Shown in pieces: positions 43,132 to 51,931 of a DNA stretch of 64,000 nucleotides. The stretch is taken from positions 1 through 64,000 of the forward strand of contig JBBDLF010000038.1 of the NCBI GenBank assembly GCA_040879025.1. Direction: 5' to 3'. Positions within the stretch are counted from its first letter, which is position 1; every line of letters begins with the position of its first letter. The stretch is from JBBDLF01 sp040879025. Lineage in GTDB: Bacteria; Pseudomonadota; Gammaproteobacteria; Pseudomonadales; Pseudohongiellaceae. Position numbers and translations under genes: made by a program. Below the pieces are notes generated by a model. The model searched no databases. It was given only the letters and a program-made list of their open reading frames with translations, and was not told the DNA's origin.

Positions 43132-44352
43132 ATGCCCAAACGCTTCATCCGAGAACATTCGGTCGCCGGTCACGCTGTGGCCGACAGGAATGATCAATTG
43201 CGCCCATTCAGGGTCATGAAGGTCATGCAGCGCGCCATGGAACTGGAAGCGCAGGGCAGGCACATCATCCATATGGAGGTTGGTGAGCCGGATTTCATTA
43301 CACCGCAACCGGTTATTGACGCGGCGTGTGTCGCCATGGCGGCTGGTAAAACCGGTTACACTGACGCCGCCGGCATACCGTCTTTGCGACAGGCAATAAG
43401 CGACCACTATCTTTCACGCCACAACCTGGCGATTCCGCCCCGGAGAATCTTTATTACACCGGGTGGCAGCGGCGGCCTCAACCTGCTGGCTAACCTGCTG
43501 ATTCAAAGAGATGACGGTGTATTGATGGCTGACCCCGGATACCCTTGTAATCCGAATTTTGTGAGACTGGCCGGAGGCGAACCCCAGTTTGTCCCGGTTA
43601 ACGCCAAGGGAAATTTCCAGCCGGAACCGGCCGCTTTGGAAGCGAGCAGGCGTTCCAATACACGCGGAGTGTGGCTGGCATCGCCGGCCAACCCGACCGG
43701 CGCAGTCATTCCTCGCAATGCACTCAAGACAATTGTCCAATGGTGTCGGGAGCGGGAGATGCATTTGCTGGTGGATGAGATCTACCACGGCCTGCATTAC
43801 GTGGATGATTTGCCGACTGTGTTGGCGCTGGACGATCAAAGTTTCGTGGTAAACAGCTTTTCAAAATATTTTGGTATGACCGGTTGGCGGCTCGGCTGGA
43901 TTGTGGTACCGGAGAGCCGTATCCAGCAAGTGGAAATACTGATGCAGAACATGTTCATTTGCGCATCCAGTATTTCCCAGCATGCCGCTCTCGCTGCGTT
44001 TCAATCTGAAACCCTGTCCATTCTGAATCAACGCCGACAGGCTTTCAGGGAACGCAGGGATTATCTGGTGGTGGCATTGAGAGACATCGGGTTTGAGGTG
44101 TCTGATGTACAGGGAGCATTTTACGTGTATGCGGGCATCGGGAAATTCGCCGACGACAGCGAAAAGTTTTGCGAAACCATGCTGGCAGAACATGGCGTGG
44201 CGATCACACCAGGCACTGACTTTGGCACACATCTGGCTGATACTCATGTCAGGTTCGCATTCACCACCAGCCTTGAGAATCTGCAACAGGCCATCGAGCG
44301 ACTTCGGCACGCCTTGCGGCGGCACGGGCCAGACCCTGCAGAGCGGCCATAG
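43132..44352 (+). CDS. PLP-dependent class I/II aminotransferase
   Basis: A 406-residue fold-type I aminotransferase. Expected residues are visible: HMEVGEPDF near the N-terminus, TPGGSGGLNLLAN for the cofactor phosphate, ASPANPTGAVI, DEIYHGLHY with the Asp that pairs with the pyridine N, and the PLP Lys in NSFSKYFGMTGWRLGW. Arg near the end (HVRFAFTTS) binds the substrate carboxylate. The ATG at 43132 has GGAG 5 bases ahead. It is divergent from dksA and converges on the Rieske gene. The amino donor is not predictable; aspartate/alanine-type enzymes look most similar. Confidence 0.9.
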   Translation: MPKRFIREHSVAGHAVADRNDQLRPFRVMKVMQRAMELEAQGRHIIHMEVGEPDFITPQPVIDAACVAMAAGKTGYTDAAGIPSLRQAISDHYLSRHNLAIPPRRIFITPGGSGGLNLLANLLIQRDDGVLMADPGYPCNPNFVRLAGGEPQFVPVNAKGNFQPEPAALEASRRSNTRGVWLASPANPTGAVIPRNALKTIVQWCREREMHLLVDEIYHGLHYVDDLPTVLALDDQSFVVNSFSKYFGMTGWRLGWIVVPESRIQQVEILMQNMFICASSISQHAALAAFQSETLSILNQRRQAFRERRDYLVVALRDIGFEVSDVQGAFYVYAGIGKFADDSEKFCETMLAEHGVAITPGTDFGTHLADTHVRFAFTTSLENLQQAIERLRHALRRHGPDPAERP

Positions 44353-44369
44353 AGTCGCTCAGAGGCTCC

Positions 44370-44726
44370 CTAATTGAGTGAAGGCAGGTATATTTCCTCA
44401 ACCATCATCAGCCCGCTATCGACGATGAACGGCACGGCCTGCAAGTATTTTCCCTGACAGGGTCCGGCAAGGCAGTGGCCGGTTTCAATCTGAAACAGCG
44501 CGCCGTGGGTGGAGCACTGAATCAGTGCGCCATCGCTATCGAGAAAGCGATCTTCCTCCCACTCCAGTGGCGTTCCCAAGTGCGGACACCGATTCCGGTA
44601 CAGGTAGACCTGATCGTCTTTTTTTACCGCAAACAGGTAATGATTGCCGTACTCAATTCCACGGGAGCAGCCTTCCTGAATATCGTGGACACTGGCTACG
44701 CAGATCATTTCCATAAGGACCGCCAT
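44370..44726 (-). CDS. Rieske-type [2Fe-2S] ferredoxin
   Basis: A 118-residue soluble Rieske protein with the cluster ligands CPH (CPHLGTPLEW) and CSTH (IQCSTHGALFQ) spaced as in dioxygenase-type Rieske ferredoxins. It should pass single electrons to an oxygenase or other redox partner, but no oxygenase gene is nearby. Its start lies 14 bases after the stop of the Cys/Met-metabolism gene on the same strand, so the two may share a transcript. ATGs at 44726 and 44714 are both possible. Confidence 0.9.
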   Translation of the reverse strand: MAVLMEMICVASVHDIQEGCSRGIEYGNHYLFAVKKDDQVYLYRNRCPHLGTPLEWEEDRFLDSDGALIQCSTHGALFQIETGHCLAGPCQGKYLQAVPFIVDSGLMMVEEIYLPSLN

Positions 44727-44740
44727 GGATCGGATATCTG

Positions 44741-45973
44741 TCAGGCCAGAGCCTGTTCAAAATCCGCGATGAGATCTTCCACGTCTTCGATGCCGACGGA
44801 GAAACGAATGAGCGAGTCGGAGATGCCCATGGATGCCCGCCGCTGGGCGCCCATTTCATAGTAGATGGTATGGGCCACCGGTATAGCAAGCGTACGGTTA
44901 TCGCCGAGATTGCTGGAAGCGACCACACAGTCAAGTCGGTTGAGAAAGTCAAAACAATCGACGTCGTCGGCGAGATCAATGCTGAACAGAATACCGAAAT
45001 GCCGGAACAGCTCGCGGGCGCGCCGGTGTTGGGGGTGGCCTTCCAGCCCCGGATAATAGACCTGTTTGATACGCGCATGCCCGTTGCAGAACGTTGCCAG
45101 GGCCGCCGCGTTGGCGCAGGCTTTTTCCATGCGCAGAGCCAGAGTTTCACTGCCGACCGCAATGTGATGGGCGGCTTCCGGCCCCAGGGCGGCGCCAAAA
45201 TCCCGCAGGCCTTTCTTTCTGATCTGTGTGATACCCCAGAGTGTTTTGTCCAGGTGGCGATAACTTTCCGAGATATTCCCGAAACCCGACCAGTCGTACA
45301 GACCGGTATCCGTCACGCTGCCGCCCAGGGCGTTTCCGTGACCACTTATGGATTTACTCAAGGCATTGATAACGAGACTGGCCCGCACCGCTTTCGGCTG
45401 AAACAGATAGGGAGAAGTCATGGTGTTGTCGACGCAATAGAGCAGGCCCTCCTGCCGACACAGTTCGCCTATGGCTTCCAGATCCGAAACCTGCGTGACC
45501 GGATTTGCGATTGTCTCCACGAACACGACCCGGGTATTCGGTTTGATGGCCGCTGACACATTGGCCGCTTCGGTCGCATCGACAAAGCTGACTTCAATAC
45601 CCAGTTGCTGAAGGGTGTTGAACAAGCTGTTGGTGTTGCCAAACAGAAAGGCGCTGGAAACAATATGGTCACCCTTTCTGAGCAAGGCGATCAGGGTGGA
45701 TCCGATCGCGGCCATGCCGGAAGCAAAAAGACACGTCGCCAGTCCGTCCTCCATGATATCCACGCGCTGCTGCAATGCGGTGATAGTGGGATTGACCTGT
45801 CGTCCGTAGCTGTAGCCGGCGCGCTTTCCCTGAAAAACTTCCGCCAGGTGACGCGCATCCTCGTAACCAAAGGCCACCGAGGTATGTATGGGCTTGTGCA
45901 GAACGCCATGCTCGGGGTTGCCGCGACGGTCGGCATGGAGATTGGCTGTGGTAAACGACTTGTGCTTGGACAT
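44741..45973 (-). CDS. Cys/Met metabolism PLP enzyme
   Basis: A 410-residue enzyme of the cystathionine gamma-synthase family, which makes or breaks C-S bonds in methionine and cysteine metabolism. The PLP Lys lies in NALSKSISGHGNALGG, preceded by CVDNTMTSPYLFQPKA with the cofactor Asp, and YSYGRQVNPTITALQ holds the Tyr/Arg phosphate clamp from the neighbouring subunit. O-succinylhomoserine sulfhydrylase or gamma-synthase are the best guesses; motifs do not separate them. The first residues (KSFTTANLHADRRGNPEHG) are typical. Confidence 0.88.
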   Translation of the reverse strand: MSKHKSFTTANLHADRRGNPEHGVLHKPIHTSVAFGYEDARHLAEVFQGKRAGYSYGRQVNPTITALQQRVDIMEDGLATCLFASGMAAIGSTLIALLRKGDHIVSSAFLFGNTNSLFNTLQQLGIEVSFVDATEAANVSAAIKPNTRVVFVETIANPVTQVSDLEAIGELCRQEGLLYCVDNTMTSPYLFQPKAVRASLVINALSKSISGHGNALGGSVTDTGLYDWSGFGNISESYRHLDKTLWGITQIRKKGLRDFGAALGPEAAHHIAVGSETLALRMEKACANAAALATFCNGHARIKQVYYPGLEGHPQHRRARELFRHFGILFSIDLADDVDCFDFLNRLDCVVASSNLGDNRTLAIPVAHTIYYEMGAQRRASMGISDSLIRFSVGIEDVEDLIADFEQALA

Positions 45974-46091
45974 GTCTGTTATGTTTCAATTACCGGAAAT
46001 GGTGCGGAGTGATTGGGAGCGGCGATGGCGGGTTTATACAACAGTCACCGGGATAATGGAAGTTATCACCGGAAACAGTGCTCAGGCTGGA

Positions 46092-47453
46092 CTATTCAAG
46101 GGCGGGGTTCATACCCTGGAAAACCGGCCGGGAATAAACCAGCGCCTCTATTTCGGCCAAACGCTCTCTGTAATGCTCACTGGTACGATCCTCGTAGAGC
46201 GCATTGAAATCAGTTTCGGAGAGGCCATCGCGATTGCTGGCTCTTTCCAAGGAGGGGAAAAAATCGGTTTCCTCCACCAAAGCCGCCATCCGCTGTTGCA
46301 ACAGACCGGCCTGTCGGTGTGATGCTACAGCCATGCCGCCCAACGCCATGCCCGCGATATTGGCCGTCAGATCGGAAAAACTGAAACCTGACCGGTAACG
46401 GGCATCGTAAGCTTCTTTGGTATTGGTGAGTACCGCAGCCAGCCCGGCTCCGGCGGAAGCGGCGATGGCCGCTGACAAGACAAGATGTTGTGCCAGGTCT
46501 GCGCGGTGCTGCAAACGAATTTCCACACGACGCGGCCGCAGTGTACCGGCATCAACGTCCGATAGCACTTCAGAAATATCCTGGTCGTTCACGTAAATAG
46601 CGAGGGCTTGTAGCAGGGTACGGTTTTCAGCCACCGGATCTCCCGATGCCGCTGTTTGCTTCAGTGCCTCGTCAAATAGCGGAATCAGGAATACAGTGGC
46701 GGATACGCGGTTTTCGTCCGTGGGTAAACCTGACGCCACGTTGGCGATCACATCGTAATAGCGTCGGATTCGCTCCTGATCCCCGGCAGCGGCAAAATAC
46801 TGCTGGGCTTGCGTGCGTAACCGGCTCACCAGCGCGGGTTCCCATTGCAGATCCACAGCCAGGCGATCTGGATCGATGCTGATTTCCTCGACACTTTCCA
46901 GAAGCTCCGAAACTTCCGGATTGCTGGACAGATATCGTGCCTTCAGGGTATCTCCCGCCCGACTCACGATGGCGGCAGGAACTGTGATGTGCCCGAGTTG
47001 CAGTGACTGCAGTTGCAGACTGTCCCCGGTGGACGCAAAAACGGCATCGAAATTCACATAGACCGGCAGGAAGCGCTCGGAAACAGCTACCGTTCCCTGC
47101 AACAGCAACGTGGTTCCTGGAAGGGAGACATCAGCGCTGGTACGCTTGTTCGCCTCGAACAATTGGTAACCATAGCGCAGTAACAGGTTCAGTTCCTCCG
47201 CGTCCAGAGACAATCGCTGCAGGTTTCTGGTGGCCACGTCAGGCGGCGCGTTCTCCAGCAACAGTTGCTCTACGCGTGCCACCTCGTCACTGCTTAGCGG
47301 GTTCACGGGCTGAATCCGACGCTCGAACTGCAGTGACAACAGCAGCAGCGCGACCGGCAGTGTTGCAACCACCAATAATGCGACCCGCGACAGCAACGAG
47401 GTGATTGCACGGCCTTTGGCTGATCGGGTAGCGGTCGAGCGAGTCGGCGTCAT
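46092..47453 (-). CDS. Conserved-looking membrane protein of unknown function
   Basis: A 453-residue protein I do not recognise. A cytosolic basic tail is followed by one strong helix (about 21-43). A large soluble part comes next, probably outside the cytoplasm, with beta-rich segments (TTLLLQGTVAVSERFLPVYV) and a helical stretch. A second hydrophobic stretch near 325-345 (LSAAIAASAGAGLAAVLT) may be another membrane helix or Ala-rich helix. There is no signal cleavage site, catalytic motif or repeat. Its stop is 118 bases from the start of the Cys/Met enzyme. Composition is like the neighbours, so it does not look newly acquired. Confidence 0.6.
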   Translation of the reverse strand: MTPTRSTATRSAKGRAITSLLSRVALLVVATLPVALLLLSLQFERRIQPVNPLSSDEVARVEQLLLENAPPDVATRNLQRLSLDAEELNLLLRYGYQLFEANKRTSADVSLPGTTLLLQGTVAVSERFLPVYVNFDAVFASTGDSLQLQSLQLGHITVPAAIVSRAGDTLKARYLSSNPEVSELLESVEEISIDPDRLAVDLQWEPALVSRLRTQAQQYFAAAGDQERIRRYYDVIANVASGLPTDENRVSATVFLIPLFDEALKQTAASGDPVAENRTLLQALAIYVNDQDISEVLSDVDAGTLRPRRVEIRLQHRADLAQHLVLSAAIAASAGAGLAAVLTNTKEAYDARYRSGFSFSDLTANIAGMALGGMAVASHRQAGLLQQRMAALVEETDFFPSLERASNRDGLSETDFNALYEDRTSEHYRERLAEIEALVYSRPVFQGMNPALE

Positions 47454-47783
47454 AGAGGGATGAATCTGTGATTATAAAGGGAAGTTCCCGGCCAGAGGCG
47501 CGAAAACCTGTGAAACAACTGGAGGCCCTGTGAATACCCGGAGAAAAGTGCCGATAGGATAAACAGCATACGTCCCCGATCACCGCATAATGACGTCAGA
47601 ACAAGGCACGGCGCAGTCCTTGCGCTCCCCATAGCGGGAGAGTATGACGAAAAAGTATGATGAAAACCACAGATTTACCTGTATCTATAAGGAAAAAGTT
47701 TATTTATCAAAAACTTGGCGTTAATATCGCTACATCAGGATTGACCCCGGATTGTAAGGGTATATCCCTCTAACATAAAAAGC
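47454..47783. other. Intergenic gap, nothing firm seen
   Basis: This 330-base gap holds the divergent promoters of the unknown membrane protein (leftward) and the lipoprotein (rightward). The right part is AT-rich. One weak hairpin (CTCCC/GGGAG) lies near 47629-47644. I see no RNA gene or conserved site. Confidence 0.4.
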
Positions 47784-47840
47784 ATGAAGGTGAGTGTTAT
47801 GCCGTCCTTTATCAGATCGTCCGTTGTTGAATCGTTGACC

Positions 47841-48449
47841 ATGCTACGCCGTCTGGTGTTGATATTGGCCTTGGGAATGCTGGCCGCATGCAGTAACCAG
47901 GCGGCCCTGGAAGCGGAGCAAGCCCGGATAGAAGCCGAACAGGTCGCGGCACAAGAGGAAGCCGCCAGGGTTGAAGTTGAAGCCGAGCGTCAAAGAGCGA
48001 TGCGGGAAGCACGTCTGCGCCAGGCGCAGGAGGCGGAGAGAACCAGACTGGCCGCAGAGGAACGTCGGCGGCAGGAAGAACTTGCCAGGATGCAGGCCGA
48101 AGAAGATCGTCAGCGGGAGGCGGCCGCCCGTGCCGAACGAGAGCGACAACAGGCTATCGCCAGGGCCCAGGCAGATCAGGAACGCAAGCGGGAGCGCATT
48201 GTGTCCCTGGAACAACAAATAACCGAGCTTGTATCGCGGAATCGCAGTCAGACCGCTGCCAATCTGTCTCTACAGCAGGCAATTGTCGCAGCCGAATCGC
48301 TGCTGGAAGCGCTGTCCGCGGAGCAATCCAAATATGAAAATACGGATGACCAGGGCAACACCCTCGAACCACTCGCTCCCGCTTTGATTGCGGAACGGGA
48401 GCAGCGTATGGAACAAGCGCTGCGCGAGGCTGAGGAACTTGATCGTTAG
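47841..48449 (+). CDS. Coiled-coil lipoprotein
   Basis: From the ATG at 47841 this is 202 residues starting with a lipoprotein signal (MLRRLVLILALGMLAAC), with LAAC as the lipobox and Cys17 the lipidated residue. The rest is almost wholly charged helix rich in Ala, Glu, Arg and Gln, a long coiled coil of the kind seen in DUF4398-type or TolA-like envelope proteins. In-frame ATGs 42 and 57 bases upstream would lengthen the n-region; the one at 47799 has GGTGAG before it and cannot be excluded. Function unknown; a periplasmic spacer or adaptor is plausible. Confidence 0.7.
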   Translation: MLRRLVLILALGMLAACSNQAALEAEQARIEAEQVAAQEEAARVEVEAERQRAMREARLRQAQEAERTRLAAEERRRQEELARMQAEEDRQREAAARAERERQQAIARAQADQERKRERIVSLEQQITELVSRNRSQTAANLSLQQAIVAAESLLEALSAEQSKYENTDDQGNTLEPLAPALIAEREQRMEQALREAEELDR

Positions 48450-48485
48450 AGCCCTCAGCAACTGAACCACGCCCCCGCGATATGC

Positions 48486-48502
48486 CGCCCTGAGAAAGGG
48501 CG
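48486..48502. terminator. Possible hairpin terminator after the lipoprotein
   Basis: CGCCCT and AGGGCG form perfect 6-bp arms around GAGAA, 37 bases past the lipoprotein stop. There is no clear T-run after it, so it is only a weak candidate. Confidence 0.3.
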
Positions 48503-48691
48503 TGTCCGTTTCCCGGCGGTTTTCAACAGAGCTCCGCAGCCCCCGCGCCATACCTTTCCCCAATCCTGACTTCACATCACCACTGTCGTTAACAGGGCAG
48601 TATTTGCCCGCCCCGCAAACTTTGTTTAATCACCCTGTTATGGTAAAGTGCGCGCCTTCAAAACAACATTCCATCGGGGAGATGCAGGTAG

Positions 48692-50821
48692 ATGCCGGGG
48701 ATAACGCTCACCTTAACCTTTATACTGTCATTGTCTGGATTGGCCATTGCCTTCTTCTATATGACCAGGGTCAAATCCATCCCTCTTGATATGGGGTTGG
48801 AGAAGGCGGATTCAGATCGCCTTAAGTTTATTCACGGGGCGATAGCCAAAGGCGCTATGGCATTCCTCAAGCAGGAATACAAATTTCTGACCATCTTCAT
48901 GGTGGTCTTCGCCGCCATCATCGCGATACTGATTGATGATTCCCATACACCGGACACTCGTGAAGGCATCTATACCGCGATGGCGTTTCTGTTCGGTGGC
49001 GCCATTTCCATCGCATCAGGCTATATAGGCATGATGGTTGCCACTCAAGGCAATGCCCGCACAACCGTCTCGGCCAAGAAAAGCATTTCCAGTGCTTTTG
49101 ATGTGGCGCTCAATTCAGGTGCTGTAATGGGCTTCGCCCTGGTGGGATTGGCAACCCTGGGTCTGGCGTTGATTTACGTTGTTATGAACGCACTGTTGGC
49201 GGACCTGGGACCGGATAATAACCATATCCTGATGGAAGTTATTGCCGGTTTTGGACTGGGCGGTTCCACTATTGCGCTGTTTGCGCGGGTTGGTGGCGGC
49301 ATCTTTACCAAGGCGGCTGATGTTGGCGCCGATCTGGTCGGCAAGGTAGAGCAGGGAATTCCGGAGGATGATCCCCGAAATCCAGCGGTAATCGCCGATA
49401 ATGTCGGTGACAATGTTGGTGACGTAGCGGGTATGGGGGCGGATCTGTTCGGGTCCTGCGCGGAAAGTACCTGTGCCGCCATGGTCATCAGCGCTGTGGC
49501 GTTCGCCTTTGATCCCAATGCCTTGCTCTATCCCATTCTGATCAGCGCGGTCGGTATTCCAGTCAGTCTGCTGACCAAGGTGCTGGTAAACGTGAAGCAG
49601 GAAGAAGACGTTGCTCCGGCCTTGATGAAACTGCTGATCATTTCCAGCGCCCTGATGGCGTTTGTTATGTATTTCGTCACCATGGCGCTTATTCCGGATA
49701 GCTTTGAATTGGGCGGAGAGACGTACAACAATCTGGGCGTTTACCTGTGCTTCTTCTCCGGGCTGGTGGCGGGCCTCGCTGTCGGTCTGCTCACGGGCTA
49801 CTACACGTCAGACAATTACTCGCCGGTACGCGAAGTGGCCAAATCCTGTGAAACCGGGGTCGCCACCAATATCATTTATGGTCTGGCTCTTGGCTACAAG
49901 AGTACTGTACTGCCTTATCTGGCTATCGCGGTAGCCATCTTCGTTTCCTGGGATCTGGCCGGCATGTACGGCGTTGCCATTGCCTCACTCGGTATGCTTG
50001 GGACCCTGGTCATTGCCTTGACTATTGATGCCTATGGACCGGTGGCCGACAACGCCGGTGGCATCGCTGAAATGGTCGGACTGGAGAAGGAAGTGCGTCG
50101 CCGCACCGACATTCTCGATTCCGCGGGTAACACCACGGCAGCGATAGGAAAAGGTTTTGCGATTGGCGCAGCCATTCTTACCTCGCTGGCCTTGTTTGCC
50201 GCATTTATCACAGCGGCGGAAACTCTGAGGGGCCAGCCAATTACGATGAGCCTGCTTGATCCGGTGGTGTATGTGAGTGTGTTCATCGGTGCGGCGATGC
50301 CTTTCCTGTTCACCGCGATGACAATGAAGTCCGTTGGCAAGGCCGCGTTTGACATGATTGAGGAAGTTCGCCGGCAGTTCAAGACCATACCCGGAATCAT
50401 GGAAGGGACAGGTGAGCCTGATTACGCGCAATGCGTGGCGATTTCGACCAAGGCTGCGCTACGGGAGATGATTGCACCCGGTGTCCTGATCATGGGAACT
50501 CCGCTGGTGGTTGGATATCTGTTTGGTGTGGAAGCGGTAGCGGGTGTGTTAACCGGTTCTCTGGTTACCGGTGGTGTACTGGCGATTGCCTCCTCCAACA
50601 GTGGCGGCGCCTGGGATAATGCCAAGAAATATATTGAAGCGGGCAATCTCGGCGGCAAGGGCTCTGAAGAACACAAGGCCGCGGTGGTTGGCGATACTGT
50701 GGGCGACCCGCTGAAAGACACTTCCGGTCCGTCCCTGAACATCCTGATCAAGCTGTCAGCGATTCTCAGCCTGGTATTTGCTCCGTTCTTTGTTCAATAC
50801 GGCGGTATTCTGCTCGGCTAA
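48692..50821 (+). CDS. hppA: Membrane-bound ion-pumping pyrophosphatase
   Basis: A 709-residue, ~16-helix pump that uses PPi hydrolysis to export ions. The active-site loop DVGADLVGKVEQGIPEDDPR and DNVGDNVGDVAGMGADLFGS, the GYYTSDNYSPVREVA segment and the C-terminal VVGDTVGDPLKDTSGPSLN are all intact. The determinant motif reads GNTTAAIGKGFAIG: Ala rather than Lys after GNTTA marks the K+-dependent class, which includes Na+- as well as H+-pumping enzymes. A long hairpin follows the stop. PPi could come from biosynthesis or from ppdK running toward PEP. Confidence 0.95.
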   Translation: MPGITLTLTFILSLSGLAIAFFYMTRVKSIPLDMGLEKADSDRLKFIHGAIAKGAMAFLKQEYKFLTIFMVVFAAIIAILIDDSHTPDTREGIYTAMAFLFGGAISIASGYIGMMVATQGNARTTVSAKKSISSAFDVALNSGAVMGFALVGLATLGLALIYVVMNALLADLGPDNNHILMEVIAGFGLGGSTIALFARVGGGIFTKAADVGADLVGKVEQGIPEDDPRNPAVIADNVGDNVGDVAGMGADLFGSCAESTCAAMVISAVAFAFDPNALLYPILISAVGIPVSLLTKVLVNVKQEEDVAPALMKLLIISSALMAFVMYFVTMALIPDSFELGGETYNNLGVYLCFFSGLVAGLAVGLLTGYYTSDNYSPVREVAKSCETGVATNIIYGLALGYKSTVLPYLAIAVAIFVSWDLAGMYGVAIASLGMLGTLVIALTIDAYGPVADNAGGIAEMVGLEKEVRRRTDILDSAGNTTAAIGKGFAIGAAILTSLALFAAFITAAETLRGQPITMSLLDPVVYVSVFIGAAMPFLFTAMTMKSVGKAAFDMIEEVRRQFKTIPGIMEGTGEPDYAQCVAISTKAALREMIAPGVLIMGTPLVVGYLFGVEAVAGVLTGSLVTGGVLAIASSNSGGAWDNAKKYIEAGNLGGKGSEEHKAAVVGDTVGDPLKDTSGPSLNILIKLSAILSLVFAPFFVQYGGILLG

Positions 50822-50839
50822 TTCCCTGGTGGGGTAATA

Positions 50840-50916
50840 AATGGGGTCAGAGTAAAAATACAGTAGTTCTGATAACTCCATTAATCAAACTACGGTATTT
50901 TTACTCTGACCCCATT
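50840..50916. repeat. Long near-perfect hairpin (29-bp arms, 19-base spacer)
   Basis: Arms at 50840-50868 and 50888-50916 are complementary except for one position. The outer end is AATGGGGTCAGAGTAAAAAT. It lies 18 bases after the pyrophosphatase stop, as the 18192 hairpin lies just after the cyclase stop, and both have a 19-base spacer. The GGGGTCAGAGT end resembles palindromes I associate with REP elements and RAYT transposases; no transposase gene is present here. It could also end transcription. Confidence 0.85.
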
Positions 50917-50986
50917 CATTCGGTGTCCGGGATTCCGGCTGCTGTAGCCCGGATTTGGTTTTTTCAGGCGAATCAAAGATAATCAG

Positions 50987-51859
50987 GTGATCGTCACCCA
51001 TTTCATTGCGCCGCTCGATGCCGTGCGCGGGGACTCACTTTTGAGTAATCTTGATTCAGTAAAACACATCATATGCATTGCATCCGGCAAGGGCGGCGTT
51101 GGCAAGTCCACCACCGCGGTCAATCTCGCCCTGGCGCTCCATGCGTCAGGTTTGCGCGCGGGCCTGCTGGATGCTGATATTTACGGTCCCAGCCAGCCTT
51201 TAATGCTCGGGGTCGGCAAGGGAACCAGGCCGGTTGTCAGGGACAAGAAATTCATGGTGCCCATCATGGCTCACGGGCTGGAGTGCAATTCAATGGGATT
51301 TCTGGTTGACGACCGGACCCCCATGGTCTGGCGCGCACCCATGATCGTTTCAGCCTTTAACCAGATTCTCACTGACACCTTATGGTCGGATCTGGACTAC
51401 CTGATCGTGGATCTGCCACCGGGGACCGGTGACATCCAGTTGAGCCTGGCCCAGGCGGTCAGCGTGACCGGCGCGGTCATTGTCACCACGCCGCAGGACG
51501 TTGCGTTACTGGATGCGCGCAAGGGCATCGAAATGTTCCGTAAAGTGAACGTGCCTATTCTTGGCGTGGTTGAAAATATGAGCGTCCACGTCTGTTCCCA
51601 ATGCGGTCATGAAGAAGCCATTTTTGGCACCGGGGGCGGCGAACAACTGTCCCGGGATTATGACGTCGAAGTCATCGGTACGCTGCCATTGGATGTGGCG
51701 ATACGTGAGAAGACCGACGGCGGCAGTCCGGTGGTGGTTTCGTTGCCTGAACACGCGGCCAGCGTGGCCTATCGTGAACTGGCGCGAAGACTGGTTGAAA
51801 AAGTGAATTCGCTGCCGTCCGACAAGGGCGGGCCGTCCATTTCCGTCAGGGACGATTGA
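50987..51859 (+). CDS. apbC: Mrp/ApbC iron-sulfur cluster carrier ATPase
   Basis: A 290-residue P-loop ATPase of the Mrp/NBP35 family that binds and delivers iron-sulfur clusters. The deviant Walker A is ASGKGGVGKSTTAVNLALAL, followed by LLDADIYGPSQPLML and LIVDLPPGTGDIQLSLAQ. The cluster-bridging CxxC is CSQCGHEE. The N-terminal DUF59 domain of longer Mrp proteins is missing. It starts with GTG at 50987; the first ~25 residues before HIICIASGKGG are family-variable. It is followed after about 70 bases by the AGCS symporter, probably a separate unit. Confidence 0.92.
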   Translation: MIVTHFIAPLDAVRGDSLLSNLDSVKHIICIASGKGGVGKSTTAVNLALALHASGLRAGLLDADIYGPSQPLMLGVGKGTRPVVRDKKFMVPIMAHGLECNSMGFLVDDRTPMVWRAPMIVSAFNQILTDTLWSDLDYLIVDLPPGTGDIQLSLAQAVSVTGAVIVTTPQDVALLDARKGIEMFRKVNVPILGVVENMSVHVCSQCGHEEAIFGTGGGEQLSRDYDVEVIGTLPLDVAIREKTDGGSPVVVSLPEHAASVAYRELARRLVEKVNSLPSDKGGPSISVRDD

Positions 51860-51912
51860 GCATCCTGTACCGGACGCATCGGATCCGGGCCGAGCCTTAT
51901 GGCGGGAACCAT

Positions 51913-51920
51913 AAAAACAA
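51913..51920 (+). promoter_or_regulatory. Candidate Hfq/Crc A-rich motif at the AGCS ribosome-binding site
   Basis: AAAAACAA, an exact AAnAAnAA match, abuts the GAGGA ribosome-binding site of the alanine/sodium symporter gene. Amino acid uptake genes are classical Crc targets in Pseudomonas. Occupancy here by Hfq/Crc would block ribosome entry. Confidence 0.45.
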
Positions 51921-51931
51921 GAGGATAGACC

